DNA from: Phoronis australis
Taxonomy: Eukaryota; Phoronida; Phoronidae
Direction of reading: 5' to 3'
NCBI GenBank assembly: GCA_002633005.1
Contig: NMRA01000186.1
Coordinates: forward strand, 422,702-486,701
Length of the DNA: 64,000 nucleotides
This document shows, in pieces, positions 55,382 through 64,000 of the stretch. The notes below the pieces were generated by a model. It did no database searches, had not been told where the DNA came from, and was given only the letters and a program-made list of their open reading frames with translations. Numbering within the stretch: the stretch's first letter is position 1; each line of letters begins with the position of its first letter. The translations under genes and the position numbers were made by a program.

Positions 55382-55630
55382 GCTGTCTTGTAGCCGAATG
55401 GTTAAGATGCTTGACTCTCACATGGGTGCCTTGAGGCCCATGTTCATTACCTGCCGTTGGCATGTAGTTGTTTTCTACATCTATAGACAATCCCCTTGTC
55501 CATTGCTGATGTCCCACAGAGGCTGCCAGCGTGTGAGTCAAACATCCAAACAAATCAGCTAAAGAGCACTTGCTTGTCAATGAGGGATTTAGAGAGACTT
55601 TTGTTGATCTATACATAGGCCGGGCAGGTT
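55382..55630 (+). repeat. tRNA-like (Ser/Leu-type) SINE or tRNA pseudogene
   Basis: cttgtagccgaatggttaag at 55388 closely resembles the 5' half and A box of a class II tRNA. A variable-arm-like part and tgttcattacctgccg (degraded B box) follow. The lack of a clean B box and acceptor stem rules out a working tRNA. A longer tail continues to about 55630, different from the SINE family at 37706. Confidence 0.5.
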
Positions 55631-56740
55631 ACGGCATCATAGACTTTAATCACTTTGATTGAAATATTAACTTTCTGCTGTTTCCCTTTTCTTCTGGCAA
55701 CAGGGGGTCAGCCAGGCGAGTGCTTTCTTGCAATTAACGGGAGGCCTGTGACCTCATGGTTCCCCCTACTGCTTGGCCAGTTAAGTTAGTTCTCCCCTTC
55801 ATCACTAATAGATTGCTCAAGTACCTAGTAGATTTTGAAGTGAAAGTTATTTTTTTGCCTGCAATGGTGACCAACAGTGAAACAAACAATAAATGCTTGA
55901 GAATTGTGTGGTATATGGCCAGGTTATAATTTTCACATGCATGTAGTTGTGAGCTGTCAGAAGTTTAGCTTTTTGATTGGTGCGTGGATGGAGAGAGAAT
56001 GATTAAATCCAGTAATTAATTTATTACATGACCACTTATTAAAACAATTGAAACTTGTTGTTAATTAAGTACAATAACAGTGAACAAGAGTAACTATGCT
56101 GGCATCCTCAGTAAGGAAAACTTCTATCAATTAACCATAATTAATGAAATGTCATAGCTGCTAACCAAACTGTAGGACCTGAAACTCGTTGGATGACAGT
56201 CCTGTTGGTCAATCTTCGAAGTAACACACACTGTTCTGCAACAGTGTTCTTGCTGGTCACAGTCCTTTGTGACGCAATGACAACTCTGTTGTATCACTCT
56301 ACCCTTGATACACTATGCTGACCAAAGTCCTCCTTGAAGAAACGACAAGTGTAGGCAGTGTCTGAGTATTTTCCTCTTGCTGGTCAAAGTCCCTCTGGAC
56401 GCAATGCGTGTAGGCAGTATCTTACTACCCACAATGCAAGCTCTTTAACTTCCTGTTCGTTAACCCTTGCTCTGCCAAGATCTTTCTTTACAATCTTCCA
56501 CTGTATGCCTTCCTTATACTATATCTTCAGTAAGCTGAAGCAAGTCCCATAGCTTCAACTATCAGATTCCATCTGCCTATTTTCCAGACTTCTGCCCAAA
56601 TTATTATAATGCACTTACATAACAATTGGCTAATAAAAAACACATGATCTTGTCTAATCATATCATTGGCTGTTTCCATGTGATCTCAGAACTTTCTAGA
56701 ATCTTTACAGTGCATTGACCCCAAAGTACATACACAAATT

Positions 56741-57690
56741 TTAGGCAACCCCAGTGAAACTAACTCTACTAATTACACAGTCAATATTTATTGACATGGG
56801 CCTTTCGAAGAATTTGCACTTGTCTTCAAATTGTTCCACTTGCATCTCATACTGGGGGTCCCTTGTCATTTTAAAACTTGAGTAATATTTGTTTGTGTGT
56901 CCCTTTGACATTCGGTATTTTACTTTTACCCTTTGGGATTCTGAAAGCTGTTGGGATATCTGGTATTCCATGACAATGCTCAGGGTTGTCTATTTATCCC
57001 AGGAAATAAAATCCTGAAGACAAAGCCTCAGAGTTTTCTGACGAACATTTTCGCTTGTAGAATTTGTGTAATTCATTAGCTTTATGAACTTTAGTTTGGA
57101 TTCTTTAACACTTTCTTTTGAAAGATACATCTCCCCGACAGAAATGGTCAACTTTGTCTATTTATCCTAGGAACTAAAAGCCTGAAGACAATGCCCCAGA
57201 GTTTTCTGACGGAACAGTTTCGCTTGTGGAATTTATGTAGTCCATTAGCTTTATGAAGTTTAGTTTGGATTCTAAGAGACTTTCATTTGAAAGATAGGTA
57301 TCCTCAATGTGTAAAGAATGTTCGGGGTATTCTAAACAGTGTGCCGCGACTTTTTTTAATTTGAAATTGTTGCCTGGCACCCTGGACCCTTCTTCCATTT
57401 CCTTTTATATTTGGTTATGATAATCGTTTAGTCAGTGTTTACAACATTGTTCAGATCCTTCTTTCTTTCTCTTCCCAGTAATCAGATCGGGTAGCTGTCC
57501 TTAAAAATGTACCCAGTGTTTCAAGATCATTGGTAAAAAGTTGATCTAAAATCAGACATAAAATGTTTGGGTCTACTTTGCCACCTCTACTCAGAATATA
57601 GTGATTGGCAGATTTTAGTAAAGCGATTTTTGAATTTGCCTGAATTAAGGTGAGACTTGGTTGAGTAGCGTCTATGCTTAGGTTTTGCAT
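56741..57690 (-). pseudogene. Cluster of short minus-strand ORFs with an internal 166-bp tandem duplication
   Basis: Three ORFs of 74-79 codons (57451-57690, 57174-57398, 56741-56971) and one unlabelled frame (57135-57000) lie in a row with coding-like composition. The frame around 57300-57174 (YLSNESLLESKLNFIKLMDY) and that at 57130-57000 (YLSKESVKESKLKFIKLMNY) are duplicates, 166 bp apart. I recognise no family. A decayed mobile-element gene is the simplest reading; chance ORFs are not excluded. Confidence 0.35.
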
Positions 57691-58690
57691 TTATTTTGAT
57701 TGGCTTTGGACTTACTTGGCACAGACAATTTCTGATTCTCCTACGGCTTGTGGTCAGATATGGGCTGCTGGCAACGAATGTTTTGTTCAACACCCTCTTG
57801 TGGTCAGATAGGGCGCAAGGGTATCATCAGTTTGCTATCCTGGTATATGCATGTACATGTTGAAAATCGTAACTGTTGAACTTGTCACTCTCCCAGTTTC
57901 AATCTGCTATGCTGTGAATGAACACTGGCCCTACACAAATATACAGAATGTACATTACAAATTAGTATTTTATGTTGGGACATTGAGATTAATTGGATAC
58001 AAATTATAACAAATGCAAGATAGTAAATTGTCGGGTGTGCTATAAAATAGACAGTAAGTTGTGGTGCTTGAGAAGACGGGTCCAGTGGACCCGGACGGGT
58101 GAAGTGTAGGGCGAACGCTGATTTAGTGTAGGGTGAACGCTGATTGACTATATATATATAAATACGAGGTGTTGCTGAAAAACTTAGGTGCATCTAAAAA
58201 CGAAAAGAATTATGTGTTAGTGATTCTTTAAAACAAGTTTATTAATATTGTGCAAAGCTATTGGACGACGAAAATGTCAGGGAAAATAATTGGGTAGGTA
58301 AATGTTATGGTTTTTATCTCGATATTCAACTAAATTGTATGATCAGTTATAACACTTCCGGTGCCATGACGTATGTTTTGGTGATCGGTAACCACTGACT
58401 GTTAGCCAAAATTTTTAACTTTTCTGGGGTTGGTTAAAGCACGAGGTAGACTGGCTTGATGCTATTGTCTGATTAAGAGCTTAGGTTACTTTCAACAAGG
58501 TTCGTAGAAAAATTAGGGTGATTAAAATCAGTTGGCAAGGAATCCACCTTGTGGAAGCGGTGCATGTCTTGTGCTATCAACTACGGTAACCATTCTCCAA
58601 TGTGGGACAATCTGTAGTGATGGTTTCAAAGCAAAAATATTGTCCAGCTTCTACGCGTGCTTCACAATTCTTACTGTTAGCCGTTTATTG

Positions 58691-58696
58691 TTTCAG
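58691..58696 (+). promoter_or_regulatory. Splice acceptor defining the ZC3H10 coding exon
   Basis: gtttattgtttcag is a strong polypyrimidine/AG acceptor 35 bp before the ZC3H10 ATG, so transcription must begin in an upstream exon. Confidence 0.65.
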
Positions 58697-58731
58697 AGCG
58701 CATTCTCGCCAGCAATTGCGCCACTGCAGCC

Positions 58732-59841
58732 ATGAGCAACGAACTAGACAGTCAGGAAGGCAGCGTGCTTTGCCGCGATTTCGCCAACGGCATATGCAAG
58801 CGACGCAGCTGCAAGTTCGCGCACCCCAAAACTGCCGAAGACGTCGAGGCATCTGAAGAAGTCGAAGACGACTCTCAGATTTGCCGAGATTTCCTGCGCA
58901 ACGTGTGCAAGCGTGCCAACTGCAAATTCAAACATCCGAAAGGTACGGATAAGCTGAAACTAGCCAGGCGTAAAGCTTACACCTTCTGTCACGACTACTC
59001 TAACGGAAACTGCCGAAGACGTGACTGTCGTTTTTTGCACGCTTCGAAAGAAGAGGAAGAGTACTTCCACGATACGGGCGTATTGCCGCCGCATCTACGC
59101 GCTCAGGCAGCTGTCGGTTTCGGCAACACTGACGCTTCAATTACTGAGGGTGAAACGCCAGTGTGCAGAGACTTTATCTCTGGAAAATGTGACAGGGGTT
59201 CGAGGTGTAAGTTCATGCACGTTATGCCACAGCGTGGCGGGCGCGAGAGAGTTGATCGAAGCCCGTATGGTCTCTACATGGAATCTAGTAGCTTCGTGAG
59301 CGACGATCCGTACGAGGTGTCGTATCCACCTTACAAACGCCGCGCACTGGACGTCCCGTACTACAGAAGAAATGATGTTCTGCTGGAAGAAGAAAATAAT
59401 CGTCTGAGGAGAAAAGTTGAAGAACTAAAGAAACAAGTGGGGGAACTGACGGCTGCTAATGATGTGCTTTTGGAACAAAATGCGCGACTTCGGGTCAGTA
59501 AGGTCAACTCTCTCACCGCTGTCACCATGACAACTCCTTCAGCCGTCGTGTCGGTTACACCCGCAGTGACGCCTATTGTGACGCCGGCTGTCGCAGTTCC
59601 TGCTCCTCCACAAGTGAACAACGCCGCCGCGCAGCTATCGGCGCTGACTGCGAGTATCAGTCAGCAGGTGGCGCTAAATAGCGAAGTCGTTCAGCAAGCC
59701 ATGCAGGCTCAGCTTGTACAGGAAGCGCTTGGAGCGCCGCACACTAGCCTTGCCGCTGGCCCCGCTTCCATGAGCTCCCTCACGCCAGCCATGTCAATGA
59801 GCCAGCCAGCGTTGGTCAGTTCTCCTTTTGCAAGAACATGA
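58732..59841 (+). CDS. ZC3H10: ZC3H10-like CCCH zinc-finger protein, single coding exon
   Basis: 369 residues. Vertebrate ZC3H10 is an RNA-binding CCCH protein, also encoded by one exon, linked in mammals to microRNA processing and mitochondrial regulation. Four CCCH fingers are visible: C14-C22-C27-H31, C51-C59-C64-H68, C86-C94-C99-H103 (x7-x4-x3) and C145-C153-C159-H163 (x7-x5-x3). The CRDFLRNVCKR, FCHDY...CRFLH and CRDFISGKC...CKFMH text and the TGVLPPHLR linker match the family. Vertebrate proteins have three fingers, so the N-terminal one (or two) is extra. A basic segment near 202-213 precedes a coiled coil at 215-254 (LLEEENNRL...VLLEQNARL), as in ZC3H10. The tail is Ala/Thr/Pro/Val/Ser-rich. 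GC content is clearly higher than the flanks. The ATG follows an acceptor by 35 bp. Confidence 0.95.
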   Translation: MSNELDSQEGSVLCRDFANGICKRRSCKFAHPKTAEDVEASEEVEDDSQICRDFLRNVCKRANCKFKHPKGTDKLKLARRKAYTFCHDYSNGNCRRRDCRFLHASKEEEEYFHDTGVLPPHLRAQAAVGFGNTDASITEGETPVCRDFISGKCDRGSRCKFMHVMPQRGGRERVDRSPYGLYMESSSFVSDDPYEVSYPPYKRRALDVPYYRRNDVLLEEENNRLRRKVEELKKQVGELTAANDVLLEQNARLRVSKVNSLTAVTMTTPSAVVSVTPAVTPIVTPAVAVPAPPQVNNAAAQLSALTASISQQVALNSEVVQQAMQAQLVQEALGAPHTSLAAGPASMSSLTPAMSMSQPALVSSPFART

Positions 59842-61339
59842 GCCTCGCTTTATTTACTTTGACTTTTGCAGGATACCTAATACGTTTAGAACGGTTTTAA
59901 TAGTTTTCGGTTGTTAAAAATAACAAACCAAGAACCAATTTGTTGAAATCAAATCTCATTCGTATGGCTACTCCTTAGATAAAATACTATAGATGCGTCA
60001 CTTCATATTGAAAACCTGACGCATGCGGCACGCGGCGCCACCTGGTTTCTACTGTGGTCGATAAGCGAAGACGGCTCATTTCTCCTTATCCAATACTCGG
60101 CTCTTGAACCATATTTAAGGGTTGGTTTACCGACGAATATCTCCAGTGCCTACCGCTTGGTAGTTTAATTGGCTTTAGCAAAAAAAAAACACGACAAAAA
60201 ATAGGACTGTAACAGTCTGCTGTATTTCACTCATACTTGTGAACTTTTCTGAACTCTTCCAGATGAAAGATTTTGCCAAATATTTGATCGATGTGTGATG
60301 GAAGGTAAACGCTTTCATTTTTCAAGTCTTTGAGTACTTGATTATGTGCAAAGCTGTAGTTCAAATCCGCCACACAGAGGACGCGGGTGAATTGCCAACC
60401 CCCACATTGAAAAATATTTTGCAATAGACTTTGAAAACGTTATCCATGCATCATGGACACGATGTTGGCCAGTCACATTTTGTATAAAAGTCAGTGAAGG
60501 ATTTTAAGTTTTACTTTTTTTAAATTTAATAGACGAAATACTAAAAGCACAGTCAGACGAGATAGCGATTTCATGTCAGAAAAATGGAGGTAAAAACGGG
60601 GCTTAACAAATCTGTGTATATGGTTTTGTGGTGACTTGGTGGCATGGCTTCGGGACCGGTTGCATGAAACAGGATCGAGACTCGATTGGGAATATGACTT
60701 TGATCCCCTTTTCCGCAACTTGGGCCAAATGCTTGCCCTTTTTGTTTCAATGTGGAAAACTTTCAATAAACTATTACACGAAAGTAGAAGCACTTGAATG
60801 ACTTAAAAATATGAATTCCTGTATCGTGTAACTGGCCCTATGCCCAAGGATGTATTTCTGCATATATCATGTTACTATAACAAACAAAAATATGGTGGCG
60901 TAAAAATGTCTTATTATGTTCAACCTCCAGCCGTTGACTAGACAACTTCGAACACTCTAGTTTATAACTAGACTTAATAGTGCATTCTAGACTAGGCCTT
61001 AGACTGAAGTCAAGATAAAGGTGGAAGTCGTGAAGATACTAAATCACCTCAAATCTAATTGATTGCTCCTTTGGGAAAGGCAAGCACTCGTAAAACAGCA
61101 CTGAAGTCCGTCAAGAAGAGACGTTAGCACGCAGACACTCACATAAACATAAAAACAAACTGCTGCCCTGGAGTGCCGCTGGTTACAAGTATGAATTACG
61201 AAAGTCGAGATGATTTTTATTGAAACAAGTTCAACGGTTACAGTAAAGTACTTTTCATTGTTTCAAGCAACTCAATCAAACAGCTCATTAGCCATATTGA
61301 AATCAAATACATGCCGTGCAGTTGCCGACGAATAAAAAT
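59842..61339. other. ZC3H10 3' flank, no further gene recognised
   Basis: Contains the ZC3H10 3' untranslated region; an AATAAA at about 60764 is a possible but distant end. A minus-strand ORF at 60227-60424 has protein-like composition but no family match. No repeat family seen elsewhere in the window was recognised here. Confidence 0.4.
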
Positions 61340-61446
61340 ATAAAATAGTAAAACTAAAATAATGAGCGTCGGTACTAAAAGTGTATGTTTAATATATATT
61401 AGTACCGACCCTCGTCATTTTAGTTTTACTAGTTTTACTATTTTAT
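61340..61446. repeat. Foldback hairpin, ~39-bp stem with one 9-nt bulge
   Basis: ataaaatagtaaaactaaaa then gagcgtcggtactaa at 61340-61378 pairs with ttagtaccgaccctcgtcat then tttagttttac at 61399-61446. The right arm has a duplicated tagttttac as a bulge. Loop about 20 nt (61379-61398). Confidence 0.8.
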
Positions 61447-64000
61447 AGCTCATTACCCGTTCACGCCACGAGTTACTCTGTTTTTTTTTCTATGTTATAC
61501 TTTCACTTCGCAACAAAAGTGACCCAAACCCTTCGTATTTGTGGTTTCTCAGCTTAAAATTATTTTCTTTGCTACACTAGGCCACATGTTTGCTCAACTC
61601 GAGTGCTTTTCGATTGCGCTCGTTCCTAGGCAGTCCGTCGCCGCCGCATTGAGTTCACGCATTTTGACATAGGATCTAGAAATAGCATGAATACTAGAAA
61701 AACAACTACATTTGGAAAGCTATGAAATAAAATATTTGGCTGCCTCCTCCAACAGTTTATAGCCTACTGCACGGGCGGCGCAGCACTGAAAAAAGTGGGG
61801 CCATAGCCCCCCCCCCCCCTTTTTGTACTGCCTATGAGTATTGCCAATATTACAGCCGACTGGACGGTCGTAGATCTCAGGTGGCGCTCAGAACGCACGT
61901 AGCACAATAGCACCGTCACAGAAAAAGTTCCTATGCATCTCGGGAGTATTTAATCTATGGTCGTTCCCCGCATTTGAACACCCTGTGTATAGACCAAGGC
62001 AAGCAGTTGTTTGACCAAAGTATTTTTTGATAATTTGTTATCGTTTGTTTTGGTAATGTTTATGTAGTCATTGAAGGCGAAGGTCTCGTGGTAATTGAGA
62101 GATGGAAAACATGGGCAAATGAAACATGGCCCTGTACGTGTTTACGCCCCCATTTTAGAATAAGTCGGTCGCTACATCAAACCTGTTACCTCGGTTGTAA
62201 TTGTTTGCCTACAATGTGTACATTTGACCACCTTCGTTGTTGTGAATTTGTCGAAGTTCATTGTTAATAAATTTTCATCTCTTTTTAATTACTATTCTTG
62301 TGGATTCCGTGTTGCTTTTGTCCATTGAAATTATTACTAATTTTGACCATTTGCTCTCATCATATTGATAATGTTTTTACTCCGATTAAAACTGAATCTT
62401 TTGTTTGTGAAATGGCAGCTCGCTGATTATTCATTCAGATTGTGCTCAGTAAGTTTATTTGACTCGCTCTCATTATTTGTCCATGACCTGGACTTGATGG
62501 CTGGACCGAAATCTCGTCGGTGTTTCGTATACTTGTTGGTAAAAAGTTGCTTTAATTGAGCTTTATATGCGGGCGTATTTGCTATTTCCAAGCAACGGTA
62601 CCTCGCTCACATCCTTTTGTTTGAATTGAAAATCATCGCTTGCAATTGAAATCGCCTGCAATTCTCTCGACGATCGTACTTCATTGACGACGGACTTCAC
62701 TGACGACCTTAAGTACCCCGCCGAGGAAATTAGTGGGTGTGGTCTGAAGTTGTAACTGTGACTCAGTTCGCTTTTGGAAATCATTTGTAATCTGAGTATG
62801 GAATAGGAGGACACCGGTTTTATTTTGGTAAATGGTCAAAATTAATTTTTGATTCAAGGTACGGATTTATTTCCTCTTCAGTAAATGAATATAATCTTGT
62901 TATTCGTCGCACGTAGTTGCAGTGATCAAATTTGAACGCAATGCACAACTATGGCCCAAAATTTCTTGTGACCGTGTTATTGATCACGCGCCTCTACCAG
63001 GGCCCTAGTTCACTAAACAGGCCAGTAGGAAGGAAAAAAATATTGGGGGGCACAAACCAATTTGACTTCCCGAAGCTTCCCCCTTGCTATCGCCACCCCC
63101 NTGGGGGGTAATACCGGGGATGAGCCCCCCATTTGCAAAAGTGGGCAAAAAGGTCCGCCTCAAAGAAACAAAATGTCTCGGAAAAACGACATAAAAGTCC
63201 ACTAAAAAGGCAGGAATTCGGCGTATGCATAATTCATAGCCCTGAACGTACCCCGTATTCCGTTTTTTTCTTTTCTTTAGTAAGAGGTACACGTCCTCAA
63301 AAATGTTAGGCTGGGTGCGTGCATGCCATGTGTGTAGTATGCACGAGAAATGCAAGCAAACGATTCAGTTTTGAAGAACAAAAATTCATTGCTCAATACT
63401 ACTGGAAACTAAAAACATCATAGAACTCCAAAGAGAACAAGTTGATGACCAATGAGTTGGATTTTATTTATTTAAGTACTTAAAAGTCTTCGATCTACGG
63501 TTTGTTAACTTAAACACAGTAATCTAGTTCCTTAGCCAATAAACAATTTAATGTTATTTGAATTGTGAGAGTATTTTGGGACACTTTGTACAGCTGTCCG
63601 AAATTCATCGTTTTCCTTTTGAGACTTATTTCAGATAGACAAAAATCGTTTAGCGTATTTCAAATTTGGGGATCTGATGACAGAATCGAATTTTCCCGGT
63701 GTCTGCTTGCAACTAAGTTCATTGAAGCATTGTTTTTTCTACAAAATTAGCTTCTACTTGTCAAAAAAGTTATCCGTCAATCAGTCCACTTTCATAGATA
63801 CATAAGAATGTAAATCAAAAACCAACAATCAAATCCATGAGCAATGCGTTCACCTTGATTTAATGACTTAATCCCCAGTTAGTGAGTTTAAACAACAAAA
63901 CTTGTACCGAAGTCAAAAAGCAAATGAATGTATTTATTGTCATTTGAATTGTTAGTAAATTTTTGGGGAGTGTCCAAATTTCATCTATGTCTGACCGCTA
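61447..64000. other. Right-end intergenic DNA
   Basis: Features seen are a run of 13 C at 61810-61822, an N at 63101 within a C/G run, and scattered short ORFs. I find no exon chain, RNA gene or repeat family that I can support on either strand. Confidence 0.4.

Noticed and set aside
55388-55456. Functional tRNA gene
   Set aside because: The A-box half is good but the B box is degraded and no acceptor stem can be paired.
60227-60424. 65-codon minus-strand ORF with protein-like composition
   Set aside because: No family recognised, no companion exons and no splice sites of note; kept only as a remark in the flank entry.

Overview
This is a gene-sparse, AT-rich stretch of an animal nuclear genome. 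Short exons bounded by GT/AG sites sit in kilobase-scale introns packed with transposon copies, minisatellites and foldback sequences. The four recognisable genes are all animal housekeeping families. The repeat load, especially a tandem-repeat-bearing mobile element resembling the 'pearl' elements of bivalves and a HIRAN-like ORF type found in invertebrate repeats, suggests a marine invertebrate (an acorn worm, amphioxus or mollusc would fit). I cannot fix the species from sequence alone.

Layout. (1) 846-24383, minus strand: NOM1, nucleolar MIF4G/MA3 protein, 14 coding exons mapped; the last ~90 residues lie off the left edge. (2) 26749-33028, plus strand: TACO1, mitochondrial YebC-family translational activator, complete coding region in five exons, head-to-head with NOM1. 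(3) 36096-49019, minus strand: a membrane-anchored histidine acid phosphatase (ACP2/ACPP-like), 11 exons including both catalytic motifs and the C-terminal membrane anchor; the signal-peptide exon was not found. It converges on TACO1. (4) 58732-59841, plus strand: ZC3H10-like CCCH zinc-finger protein in one coding exon, with four fingers. 59842-64000 holds no gene I can support.

Mobile and repeated DNA. Four copies of one tandem-repeat element (1600-2795, 10880-13328, 28611-30280, 41470-42958) carry arrays of ~145-161 bp units. The core of each unit matches the CTCF-type consensus CCASYAGRKGGCRS; the best copy is a regular 450-bp trimer-of-units array. Other families are a 1.65-kb TTAA-flanked element with a broken THAP domain (7798-9445, inverted at 38369-40007), a 3.1-kb structure with terminal inverted repeats holding a HIRAN-like ORF interrupted by a CR1/jockey-like LINE (2935-6048), a ~1-kb CAGGCCTTT-ended element, tRNA-derived SINEs, a ~260-bp dispersed repeat and foldback sequences. 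Nearly all lie in introns or intergenic DNA.

The genes do not form a pathway: ribosome/RNA biology in the nucleolus (NOM1), COX1 translation in mitochondria (TACO1), lysosomal or surface phosphate-ester hydrolysis (ACP) and RNA binding (ZC3H10). The most notable signal is the directional, periodic CTCF-like motif array inside a mobile element. Splice coordinates were derived by hand from reading frame, GT/AG sites and family conservation; they are consistent in phase across every junction given.
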